Shown one piece after another: positions 26,436-34,031 of a DNA stretch of 64,000 bases. Numbering within the stretch: position 1 is the stretch's first letter; each line of letters opens with the position of its first letter. The translations under genes and the position numbers were made by a program. The notes under the pieces are model-generated. The model was not told where the DNA came from, searched no databases, and saw only the letters and a list, made by a program, of their open reading frames with translations. Location: contig CADASP010000009.1 of assembly GCA_902790625.1 (NCBI GenBank), positions 221,937 to 285,936 of the forward strand. Reading direction: 5' to 3'. The DNA is from an uncultured Prevotellaceae bacterium (lineage in GTDB: Bacteria; Bacteroidota; Bacteroidia; Bacteroidales; Bacteroidaceae).

Positions 26436-28688
26436 ATGGAAAAGATTTTCAAATCACTTCTACAGAAACAGGGATATAACCATATTTGTTTGATAGATTC
26501 AGACAAACAAATATGGGGATATGAAAAAGACGGTGCGTACCATTTCTGCAAAGAAGACTTGACCGAAGTAGATAGGGCTGAAGTAGGTCTTACACATGAT
26601 ATCGATATTCTTGCTATTAGGAATGAAAAGGTAGAGTGCATAAAATCGGATTTTACCTATCTCCCTTCTGCTATTGTATTGGATAAGCAGAATAGGATTT
26701 TGGCAGAATTGCGCGAGTCTTCACCCTCTTTTGTGTTCAAGAGAATAAACACAAATAGCATTATCGTTGTGAAAGGGATCTACAAATATCGTGGCATCCC
26801 AAATCGCAAATGGGAAGAAGGGAATATTTGGGCAGCATATCAACTTGAAGAGCGAAAGGAAAGTTTTGCAGAATTTTTCAATCAAATTGACTGCTTTAAA
26901 AATACAGGAGCATTCATATATATAGATGGCAAACGCCAAAATGGTACTGACCTTTATCTATATTACGAGAATTATTATTTTTTTATTGCAAATGGAAACT
27001 TAGAAGTTTATCATCCGCAGTTGGGCGTGGTGTTTAATGCGTGGAAAAAGAAAGGAGATTTGTACAATTCTCCAGATGCGATTCTATGGATATGCAAAGG
27101 AATGGGAACCTTCTTTATTCATGACAGGGATAGTTTGACTGGCATGGATGAAGTTGGTAAAGTCTTTGTAACTCCTTTAGGAAGTACAAGTCCTTTAACA
27201 TTTAAGCTAAACGAATTGATAAAAAGCACAAACAACAATGAGTCAAATGCCAAAGGACGTGTATATCTAAGTGATGCCCTGTATTCCGAAGATTACTTGT
27301 TAGTACCTATTTCTTCTTCCTTCGGAACGCTTTTATCCGTCCATGTTTGCTGCAATGGCATTTCTGCAAAAATACTGGACATTAGCATTGGGAGGTGCAG
27401 TCTGACATTTCAGAACGGAATATTAAAAACAGTCTACCAATCCCAATATAGCGACTATAGCAACATCTGTTATTATGATGCCGACGGTAATGTTCTAAAC
27501 GTAAAAAGAGAAAACTGGCAGTTTCTAATTTATTGGAAATATGTTTATGAGGACAATCAATACAAAGAAAAATACGGTGTTCTGAGGAAAGAAGATTGTA
27601 AACAGATTTTAAAACCTATATATAGCCATATCAGTTTCTCTTTTGACGATACTTTCGAAGTCGAACTAAGCAATAATGTGAGTGGGGATAATCAATCGTT
27701 GAAAAGCTTATACCATGCTAAGAAGGGATTCTTGCTGCCTATCGGAATTAAATATCACCATCCAGAATACTGGAACAATATCACTGGCGTTTCCGTCAAC
27801 ACAGCAGAAGCGGACTACTTCAATATCTTTTCCTTTGGCGAACATGAAGGACTCCTATTTGGGAGTGAAAAAGTGTTGGAGCCCATATATGACAGCATTG
27901 AAGGGTTCCCTTTCTGGGAAAAGTTCAACGAATACGAAAATTCGTGGTATTTTGACAAAAAGGAAACTGAAAAAAAGACAAAGGAGTATCAGCCCCTCAG
28001 CGTTATTCTTTATAAAGATGGTAAGAGAGGACTGTTCATAGACAAGGAACATCTCATAGAGCCAGTTTTTGACCGTATTAAATGTTGTAAAGTGCTAAAA
28101 GGACATGCTTATTTTGAAGCGCAACAAGGGGGGGGCAAACGTATCATTAGCGATGACATTGTTTTTAACGAGAAATACCAAGTACTCTATGACAAAATTG
28201 TCATCGAAGACTATGGAATGATTGTCTATTTCATTGTGTACAAAGACGGGAAGGTTGGTATGATAAGCACAAACACGAAATACTCCATACCCATCCAATA
28301 TGAGGAATTGCAAGTATTCAGTAAATGCTACATAGGGGACGGTTTCTTTTACACGAGAAACGGTCTAAAACTATTCTGTAGCGATGACTATGACTTAGAT
28401 GCTGAGGAAGACTATCTTGTTTTTAAGAATGTGCACTCTGCTGATTATGTTTTTGTGACACTCTCAGGAGAAATGCTAAAATCGGAAAGCATCAACAAGA
28501 ATATTATTTCCGTAAAAGGAAATGGCGATTATGTTTTAGCCAAATATAGCACAGAAGACAAATGCTTCATCAAAGAGAAAGAGAATAATTGGATTCCATA
28601 TGATGACTATCCTACTGACGATGACATAAGAATGGGACTGATGGAGGCATACAATGGTGATTCAGAGGCATTATGGAATAATGACTAA
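26436..28688 (+). CDS. Large cytosolic WG-repeat-like protein of unknown function
   Basis: The 750-residue protein has no signal peptide or transmembrane helix. I start it at ATG 26436 (MEKIFKSLLQKQGYNH); a TTG at 26421 would add five residues. Several segments resemble WG/KWG repeats: YGVLRKEDCKQILKPIYSHI, EGLLFGSEKVLEPIYDSIEG, KRGLFIDKEHLIEPVFDRIK and KVGMISTNTKYSIPIQYEEL. These are tandem beta-meander units of unclear function found in many Bacteroidetes. The coding DNA is distinctly AT-rich compared with all flanking genes, suggesting horizontal acquisition. It is followed by a small unknown gene with its own repeated leader; a defence or toxin-immunity role is possible but not shown. Confidence 0.7.
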   Translation: MEKIFKSLLQKQGYNHICLIDSDKQIWGYEKDGAYHFCKEDLTEVDRAEVGLTHDIDILAIRNEKVECIKSDFTYLPSAIVLDKQNRILAELRESSPSFVFKRINTNSIIVVKGIYKYRGIPNRKWEEGNIWAAYQLEERKESFAEFFNQIDCFKNTGAFIYIDGKRQNGTDLYLYYENYYFFIANGNLEVYHPQLGVVFNAWKKKGDLYNSPDAILWICKGMGTFFIHDRDSLTGMDEVGKVFVTPLGSTSPLTFKLNELIKSTNNNESNAKGRVYLSDALYSEDYLLVPISSSFGTLLSVHVCCNGISAKILDISIGRCSLTFQNGILKTVYQSQYSDYSNICYYDADGNVLNVKRENWQFLIYWKYVYEDNQYKEKYGVLRKEDCKQILKPIYSHISFSFDDTFEVELSNNVSGDNQSLKSLYHAKKGFLLPIGIKYHHPEYWNNITGVSVNTAEADYFNIFSFGEHEGLLFGSEKVLEPIYDSIEGFPFWEKFNEYENSWYFDKKETEKKTKEYQPLSVILYKDGKRGLFIDKEHLIEPVFDRIKCCKVLKGHAYFEAQQGGGKRIISDDIVFNEKYQVLYDKIVIEDYGMIVYFIVYKDGKVGMISTNTKYSIPIQYEELQVFSKCYIGDGFFYTRNGLKLFCSDDYDLDAEEDYLVFKNVHSADYVFVTLSGEMLKSESINKNIISVKGNGDYVLAKYSTEDKCFIKEKENNWIPYDDYPTDDDIRMGLMEAYNGDSEALWNND

Positions 28689-28761
28689 TCTGTGTCGCTG
28701 AATACTATTTGTGCAATAGTTCCGTTATAAATTAGCAGTCTCACTATACAAATAGGAATAT

Positions 28762-29223
28762 ATGAGCAAAGAAGAAGTATTAGAATTAGTAAAGGAGTTG
28801 GACCAGAAGCTTAATCTCAACATGAATTTTGAGTTTGAGTTACAACGCTATAATGCTACCACACATGCAGAAAGCAATGTCATTTTTGAGGATGGTAAAG
28901 CAAAAGGCATAAGGGTGTTTACAGGGGCTGACTATAATTTAGTTAAAGGTGCATACGTCTTATGGACTGATGCGTTTATGAGTATGCTCACCTATCCAGA
29001 GTCCGTGGAATACACATTTGACCCATTTATATACTTGGGGTTTCCTGTTGATGAAGCATATAAAGAGAGGAAAAGAGAAGAAAACAAAGACAAGAAGATT
29101 ATCCACGTCAATTTTAGAACTGCAAGATGGTCATGGCGTGAATCTATGGGAAGAGAAGGGCATTTGTTCATTGACCTGGTAAAGCCCGAACAAATATACT
29201 TTGAGATGACAAAACGAAACTAA
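28762..29223 (+). CDS. Small hypothetical protein of the AT-rich island
   Basis: This 153-residue acidic, soluble protein begins MSKEEVLELVKELDQKL and has no recognised motif. It has no signal peptide and is AT-rich like the preceding gene. Its size, composition and neighbour fit an immunity-type or accessory protein, but this is inference. The 45 bp before its start are similar to those before a 22-codon reading frame at 29272 (both end in AATATATGAG or AATATGAG and start with TTCCGTTA), as if the gene start had been duplicated. Confidence 0.65.
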   Translation: MSKEEVLELVKELDQKLNLNMNFEFELQRYNATTHAESNVIFEDGKAKGIRVFTGADYNLVKGAYVLWTDAFMSMLTYPESVEYTFDPFIYLGFPVDEAYKERKREENKDKKIIHVNFRTARWSWRESMGREGHLFIDLVKPEQIYFEMTKRN

Positions 29224-29340
29224 TTCCGTTAATAAATAATATAGCAATTTCACCATTTAAATAGTAGAATATGAGTAAAGACGCGATCTATCGCGTCCGC
29301 AGCACACCGTCCAAGGTTTTTCGTCATAAGGCGAAATAAT
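29222..29340 (+). pseudogene. Duplicated gene start with a truncated 22-codon frame
   Basis: Sequence 29226-29272 resembles the leader of the preceding gene, and the frame from ATG 29272 (MSKDAIYRVRSTPSK...) stops at 29340. It matches the upstream gene only in its first three or four codons (MSK plus an acidic residue). Within it lies the perfect palindrome GACGCGATCTATCGCGTC (29280-29297). It is likely the remnant of a tandem paralogue replaced by intergenic repeat DNA. Confidence 0.5.
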
Positions 29341-29351
29341 TTGCTGTTATG

Positions 29352-29382
29352 TTTGATATAAGAAAATTATTGTATAATTTTG
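29352..29382 (+). promoter_or_regulatory. Orphan Bacteroidetes-type promoter
   Basis: TTTG (29352-29355), 19 bp, then TAATTTTG (29375-29382) matches consensus as well as any in the window, yet no gene follows for 800 bp. It may drive a non-coding transcript or be a leftover of a lost gene. Confidence 0.6.
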
Positions 29383-29484
29383 CGCCCGAAAATAATATAT
29401 TCTTGCCTTGCAAGCGACCTAAGGTCGAGCGGGAACAAAATAGCTCTGAATGCAATTTGTTGCTCTACGAAGTCGCAGCAGAAA

Positions 29485-29680
29485 GCCCCGGAGGGGCGAC
29501 GGAATATCCAGTCAATCTTTTGGGTTTTCACAGGGGCGAGGTCTCTGTTGGATAATTGGTGCTCACCATCGGACGATTGGTGCTCACCATCGCCTTCTGT
29601 CGCCCCTCCGGGGCTAATCGTAGGTGGGGCGCTTTTACAGGGGCGATGCCCCTGCCTATATTCTGTCGCCCCTTCGGGGC
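29485..29680. repeat. REP-like GCCCC...GGGGC palindromes
   Basis: GCCCCGGAGGGGCGAC (29485) pairs with GTCGCCCCTCCGGGGC (29599), about 115 bp away in inverted orientation. A third copy, GTCGCCCCTTCGGGGC, is at 29665. Flanks such as TTCTGTCGCCCC are also shared. This class is widespread in Bacteroidales intergenic DNA. Confidence 0.75.
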
Positions 29681-29853
29681 TTATACGTTCACGACAATCG
29701 TCCTAAGTTAGTTATTACTGTTACTATGCCGTGATTTTGTTGTATCTTTGCGAAAGGCTTCAAAAGTTATGTAAAGATACCACTTCCGTCCGTATTCACC
29801 AAACCAAACGACGGTGTTTCAAATCCTATATCATTACCCCCACCAAAAAAAAG

Positions 29854-29917
29854 CGTTGACTTTTTGAAATTTGTCGTTGACTTTTTGGAAAAAACCGTTG
29901 ACTTTTTGGAAAAAACC
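29854..29917. repeat. 21-bp GTTGACTTTTT tandem repeat, copy set 1
   Basis: CGTTGACTTTTTG occurs at 29854, 29875 and 29896, an exact 21-bp period. The same core and period occur in the opposite orientation at 62640-62695, and a single unit occurs at 52738. All are intergenic. Confidence 0.85.
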
Positions 29918-30098
29918 ACGCTCCAAATTTCGGTTAGCTGCAAGGAAAAGAAGGCGGAGCCGTCTTTTTCAAACGTACCTTGCATCGTTTTGGGGTGGTT
30001 GTAGACTCTTTGGACTCATTTACATGTGATTTCTTTCGATTATAATGTTTGAAAACATTTATAGGTATAATAATTATAGATGTTTGGAAACAATTTTG

Positions 30099-30106
30099 TA
30101 ACTTTG
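30099..30106 (+). promoter_or_regulatory. -7 element upstream of the deoxyribonucleotidase gene
   Basis: TAACTTTG at 30099-30106; the nearest TTTG (30083) is too close, so the -33 is uncertain. The predicted leader is about 80 nt. Confidence 0.5.
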
Positions 30107-30190
30107 CGGTACAATTGCGAGGGGGAGTTGAAAGAGTTCGTGTTTTTCTCTCAATGTTACTATATTACCCATTATAAACCTTTTAAAAGT

Positions 30191-30646
30191 ATGAAACGAG
30201 TATTTATTGACATGGACAATGTGCTGGTGGACTTCCCGTCGGGACTCGACCAGGTGAGTGAGGAAGTGAAGGCAGAATATGCTGGCAGACCGGACGAGAT
30301 TCCTGGCTTGTTCGCCAAGATGAAACCGATGGAGGGAGCCATAGCCGCCGTGCATGAGTTAAAGAAGCATTACGACCTGTTTATTCTCTCCACAGCTCCG
30401 TGGAAGAATCCTTCGGCCTGGTCGGACAAGCTGGAGTGGGTGACGAAGTACTTTGATGACGTGTTTCACAAGCGGCTCATCATCTCGCACCGGAAAGACA
30501 TCTGTCAGGGTGACTATCTGATAGACGACCGTGGGAAGAACGGCACCAAAGATTTTGCTGGTGAATGGATTGAGTTCGGCTCCGAGAAGTTCCCCAACTG
30601 GGAGAGTGTGCTCCAATATCTGCTGCCAAAGAAGGAGGAACAATAG
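30191..30646 (+). CDS. 5'(3')-deoxyribonucleotidase-like HAD phosphatase
   Basis: The 151-residue HAD-superfamily enzyme should dephosphorylate deoxynucleoside monophosphates, limiting dNTP pools. The nucleophile motif is FIDMDNVLVDFP (D7, D9); motif II is LSTAPWKNP; the later acidic motif is YLIDDRGKNG. The size fits the short bacterial 5'(3')-deoxyribonucleotidase type. I chose ATG 30191 because the HAD strand begins there (MKRVFIDMDN); earlier in-frame codons overlap the promoter. The gene stands alone, flanked by repeat-rich DNA. Confidence 0.85.
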   Translation: MKRVFIDMDNVLVDFPSGLDQVSEEVKAEYAGRPDEIPGLFAKMKPMEGAIAAVHELKKHYDLFILSTAPWKNPSAWSDKLEWVTKYFDDVFHKRLIISHRKDICQGDYLIDDRGKNGTKDFAGEWIEFGSEKFPNWESVLQYLLPKKEEQ

Positions 30647-31103
30647 ACAGCCGAAACCGACGAGTAGAATAACTCGCACTCCCAAAAATCATGCCGCCCT
30701 CAGCCAAAATAATGAATACAGAACGCAATTAACAATAAAAGCTGTTCCTCTCTTTTTTGTCACCATGAGAAAGGGTCAAAGCTCTTGTTTGTCGGAAAAG
30801 GTAGTATGTACTAAAGGGGAAAAGATATGGACTAACGGGAGCGAGACGGCAACAAACAGGGAGCGAGACGGCATCTTGCTTTACTCTTACGCCCGCCCGC
30901 ACGAATGAGGGCGGGCGGACGAATTAATTGGAGCGCCCGCCCTTATATGCTGGGGCGGCCGGCCGAAGCCGAGTTTTATTCTATAGTACTTTCTTGTTTA
31001 GGGCAGTAGCGCCAGCGACGGCTTTCGTGCCAAAAATCATGCCGCCCTCGGCCAAAAGGTTTGACCGGGGGCGGCGTGCTGACGAGAGAAATGGCGACGG
31101 CCG
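30647..31103. other. Non-coding region with direct repeats and GC-rich hairpins
   Basis: No gene is supported here. CCAAAAATCATGCCGCCCTC occurs at about 30683 and again at about 31030, both followed by (A/G)GCCAAAA. GGAGCGAGACGGCA occurs in tandem near 30838-30872. CGCCCGCCC (30890-30898) and GGGCGGGCG (30909-30917) form a hairpin, and a further CGCCCGCCC lies near 30935. Confidence 0.6.
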
Positions 31104-32651
31104 TCAGAAGTTGTAGGTGGCCGTGAGCATCACTTGGTGGCGCTTGTTGCTCACCTTCACCACGTCGGCGATGTTGTCGTCGGCGGCGGTGTTGGCGTCG
31201 CGATAGCTCATGAAGGGTTCGAAGTTACCGTTCTGCGTGGTGTACTGGTAGGCAGCCGAGAGGTTCACCTTGTCGATTTGGAATCCCAGTCCGCAGGTGA
31301 TGCGGTGGGTGGCCTCCCAGTTGGTGAAGTCGGTGGCCGAGGCGTAGTAGCTGCCGTCGCTGTCAAGTGAGCCGTCCTTGAAGCCATTCTTCTGATACAT
31401 CGGCGACACATAGTTGTAGCCCAGTCGGACGGCAATCTCGGGTGCTGCCTTCAGCTCGGCTCCCACCTTGAAGGTGGAGACGCCGCGCAGCGTTTCGGCC
31501 ATGTGGCGGTTCATCACGTCGTCGCTCTCGCTGTTGTCGTAGTAGTCGTCATACCAACGGCTGTAGCTGCGACCGGTCTTGTAGCGTGAGTCCATCGTGC
31601 CATAGTCGGTGTATTCGTAGCTGGCACCCAGAGCCAGATAGTCGCCGATGGTGTGGCCCAGGCTGACTCCAAACTTCCAAGGGGTGTAGAGCTTGAACTC
31701 GTAGTCCTCGCCAGCGGTGGCGGTGCCTCCATCGTCGCTCACGGTGGTGTAGTTGCTGGTGGTGAGGTCGTACCACGTTGGGGTGGTGACGCTCAGTCCC
31801 ACGCGGAAGGGCGAATACTCCACTGGGCGGAAGATGATGCCCGCCTTCAGGTCGGCACCGTTGCCCTTGATGCTGCGGTCGTCGGCCACGCGGATGGGCG
31901 AGTTGCGCTCGAAGCTCTCGGTGTACTCGCTGTAGTGCTTGTAGTGCACGTCGTGGATGCCCACGGTGAGTCCCAGATAGACGCGGTTGTTGATGTTGCC
32001 GCTCAGGTTGAAGTCGTAGTCGCCCACATATCCCCAGTGGCGGCGGTCGAACTGATAGCCTGTGGCATTCTCGTAGTACCAGATGTTGTCATCGCGGTCG
32101 TAGAGGATGTTGCGGGCATAGATGTCGTCAAGCTGGTTGCATTGTGTGTAGGCTTCGCCGAAGTTGGGCACGCCGCTGGAAGAGGCAGGGAAGAGCAGTC
32201 CGTTCTTCTGCTTCATATACGACAACTTGTTCTGCGAGGCGTTCTGCAAGCGGTCGGAGGCCGAGAGGATATAGTCGAAATTGCGGCTCTTGTGGTAGTT
32301 GAAGCCAAAGTTGACATATCCCGTAGGGCTGGTGTGCGAGGTGATGATCACGCCCACCTGGTCGAAGCTCATGTTGGTGGTGTGGCCTCCGCCAAAGGTG
32401 TTGGCATCTTGCTGGCTGACAAATCCCAGCGAGAGCGAGCCTTGCGACTTGCGGAAGAGTCCGATGCCGGCGGGGTTGCTGCTGATGGTCGAGATGTCGG
32501 CTCCGAGGGCTTCCATCGCTCCACCCATGCCCACGTAGCGTGCAGTGCCGTTGAGGTCGCTCCAAGCTATCTTGGCATTCTCGTAGGTTTCTTGTGCTGC
32601 GGCAGGCGTCAAGGTGAGCGCCAAGGCAGCTATTGCAAATATCTTTTTCAT
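31104..32651 (-). CDS. OmpP1/FadL/TodX-family outer-membrane protein
   Basis: The 515-residue beta-barrel of the FadL-like family transports long-chain fatty acids or other hydrophobic molecules. The signal peptide is MKKIFAIAALALTLTPAAAQ. The N-terminal hatch region has the family signature RYVGMGGAMEALGADISTISSNPAGI. Alternating amphipathic strands run to the C-terminal strand (RHQVMLTATYNF) ending in Phe, as required for barrel assembly. The substrate cannot be predicted. It lies downstream of the glycine-rich protein gene, separated by palindrome E2 and a heptamer tract. Confidence 0.88.
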   Translation of the reverse strand: MKKIFAIAALALTLTPAAAQETYENAKIAWSDLNGTARYVGMGGAMEALGADISTISSNPAGIGLFRKSQGSLSLGFVSQQDANTFGGGHTTNMSFDQVGVIITSHTSPTGYVNFGFNYHKSRNFDYILSASDRLQNASQNKLSYMKQKNGLLFPASSSGVPNFGEAYTQCNQLDDIYARNILYDRDDNIWYYENATGYQFDRRHWGYVGDYDFNLSGNINNRVYLGLTVGIHDVHYKHYSEYTESFERNSPIRVADDRSIKGNGADLKAGIIFRPVEYSPFRVGLSVTTPTWYDLTTSNYTTVSDDGGTATAGEDYEFKLYTPWKFGVSLGHTIGDYLALGASYEYTDYGTMDSRYKTGRSYSRWYDDYYDNSESDDVMNRHMAETLRGVSTFKVGAELKAAPEIAVRLGYNYVSPMYQKNGFKDGSLDSDGSYYASATDFTNWEATHRITCGLGFQIDKVNLSAAYQYTTQNGNFEPFMSYRDANTAADDNIADVVKVSNKRHQVMLTATYNF

Positions 32652-32682
32652 ATAGCTTAATATAAATTTAGTGGATAGTTTA

Positions 32683-32735
32683 ATGGTTGAAGGTGGAGGG
32701 GGAAGGGTGGAGGGTTGAAGGTGGAGGGTGGAGAG
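32683..32735. repeat. GGTGGAGGGTTGAA heptamer tract
   Basis: Tandem GGTGGAG/GGTTGAA units, the reverse complement of the tract at 22520-22822, lie directly upstream of the porin gene. As at 22430-22520, the tract adjoins a nearly identical E-type palindrome. Confidence 0.8.
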
Positions 32736-32766
32736 AGGATAATTTAGGAGTGAAAGGGGAGCGGGG

Positions 32767-32856
32767 AAGCCCCCCCTTCTGCCCCCGAGGGGGCTACTAT
32801 AGTTTTGCGGGACGAAAGGTCTATCGTGCCCCCCTCGGGGGGCGAAAGGGGGGCTT
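32767..32856. repeat. GC-rich palindromic element E2 (ATAGTT loop)
   Basis: About 97% identical over 90 bp to E1 at 22430-22519, with substitutions in the loop and the outer right arm. It sits 10 bp from the stop codon of the glycine-rich protein gene and may serve as its transcript terminator. Confidence 0.9.
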
Positions 32857-32866
32857 ATGTTTTTAC

Positions 32867-33898
32867 TTACCTGCGTCCGCCGCCAAAGCTGCCGCCACCT
32901 GAGCGACTGCCGCCGCCACCGCCAGAACGACCGCCGCCACCGCCGCCTCCTGAGAAGCTGCCGCCACCGCCGCCGCTGCTGGCTCCGCCAAAGCTGCCAC
33001 TGCTGCTGCTGGCTCCGCCAAAGCTGCCACTATTGCCGAAGCTGCCGCCACTGGAGGTGGTCACAGGGGTCGTCGAACGCGTGCGGGTGACAGTAGTGCT
33101 GGATGAGCCGCGTGCTCCGCCGAAGTTGCCATTGGCGTTGGAATAGACGCCCGAGCGATTGATGTTGCCTCCTGTGGTGCGGGTGGAGCCACCACTGCGT
33201 GCCGAGCCTAACGAGCCGATGGTGCGCGAGCCTCCAAAGGTGCCGGCACTGTAGGTGTGGGTACGGCCATTGCCCAAGCCCGAAACGCCAGAGCCAATGT
33301 TGCGCCCGTGATTCTCGCTGGTGTAGTTGCGAAGCGGGCCTCCACCACCGTAGTACACGGTGCCATAGTAGGGATAATAGTAGCCTCCCCATCCCCAGTA
33401 ATACCAAGGCGAGTACAAATAGTGGCTGCTGTAATACCATCCATAGTCCCAATACCAAGGGTCGTACCAATAGCTGTCGTACCAAGGATAGTAGCTGTAG
33501 TACCAAGGCGAGTGCCACATGTTGTCGCGCAAGCCTTCTCTGTAGCCAGCCATGTAGGCAGCCGATGTAGGCTCGTAGCCATCCCAGCGCTGCATCTGCT
33601 GTGTCAGTCTGAAGTCGCCCAGGCTGTCGGGGTAGATGCCCTCTACGGCAGCAAACGAGATGATGTCGCCCGTGTCGGCTGGCAGCACCTCGTAGTGGCT
33701 GCCACCCATCGACCAGCGGTTGTAGTCGTCAACACTGCGTGTCGAACCAGAGTAGTATGTGTCGCGAGGTACACCAAAGGCGGCACGCTCTGCGGCCACA
33801 TTCTTCTTCGAAGGAACGAAGTACATGTCATCGTCCTGTGCCATTGCCGAGAGTGAGACGGCTCCCAGCATCAGCGTCAAAATATACCACTTTTTCAT
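32867..33898 (-). CDS. Secreted Tyr/Trp-rich and Gly/Ser-rich protein
   Basis: The 343-residue exported protein has a signal peptide (MKKWYILTLMLGAVSLSAMA). Residues about 40-120 are moderately complex. Residues about 125-180 are dominated by W, Y, P and D (WYYSYYPWYDSYWYDPWYW), and the last 150 by Gly, Ser and Thr, ending in GGGSFSGG-type repeats. No enzyme motif is visible. Such proteins occur in Bacteroides and Prevotella without known function; a surface-matrix or adhesive role is only a guess. The start may be two codons earlier (33904). Confidence 0.7.
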   Translation of the reverse strand: MKKWYILTLMLGAVSLSAMAQDDDMYFVPSKKNVAAERAAFGVPRDTYYSGSTRSVDDYNRWSMGGSHYEVLPADTGDIISFAAVEGIYPDSLGDFRLTQQMQRWDGYEPTSAAYMAGYREGLRDNMWHSPWYYSYYPWYDSYWYDPWYWDYGWYYSSHYLYSPWYYWGWGGYYYPYYGTVYYGGGGPLRNYTSENHGRNIGSGVSGLGNGRTHTYSAGTFGGSRTIGSLGSARSGGSTRTTGGNINRSGVYSNANGNFGGARGSSSTTVTRTRSTTPVTTSSGGSFGNSGSFGGASSSSGSFGGASSGGGGGSFSGGGGGGGRSGGGGGSRSGGGSFGGGRR

Positions 33899-33930
33899 AT
33901 CCATTGATGTTTGTTTAATGATTCACGATG

Positions 33931-33957
33931 CAAAAATACTGCTAATTTTCATGCAAA
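33931..33957 (-). promoter_or_regulatory. Possible promoter of the glycine-rich protein gene
   Basis: On the minus strand, TATTTTTG (33931-33938) follows TTTG (33954-33957) with a 15-bp spacing, shorter than usual. The -7 match is good but the -33 is uncertain. Confidence 0.4.
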
Positions 33958-34003
33958 AATACGGAAAAACCCTAAAACATGATAGGATTTTCCCTATTTT
34001 TTT

Positions 34004-34011
34004 TAATTTTG
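34004..34011 (+). promoter_or_regulatory. -7 element for prmA
   Basis: TAATTTTG at 34004-34011, 20 bp before the prmA ATG. I see no clear -33 TTTG. Confidence 0.5.
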
Positions 34012-34031
34012 CACCCGAAAAAGCGAAAAAG

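Larger units (their letters stand above)
29383..30098. other. Non-coding repeat region with REP-like and 21-bp repeats
   Basis: I see no gene in this stretch. It holds three REP-like units of GTCGCCCCTCCGGGGC type (29485-29500 inverted; 29599-29614 and 29665-29680 direct). A 17-bp sequence, ATTGGTGCTCACCATCG, is repeated at 21-bp spacing (29555 and 29576), and three 21-bp units of CGTTGACTTTTTG lie at 29854-29917. A possible -7 element TATCTTTG sits at 29743-29750. Confidence 0.7.

Noticed and set aside
29349..29706. Short plus-strand frames across the REP-like region (68 and 108 codons)
   Set aside because: They overlap each other, the orphan promoter and the palindromes, and show no conserved protein character.
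32805..33146. Proline-rich plus-strand frame opposite the glycine-rich protein
   Set aside because: It is the complement of Gly codons (GGN read as NCC) in the real minus-strand gene, which has a signal peptide.
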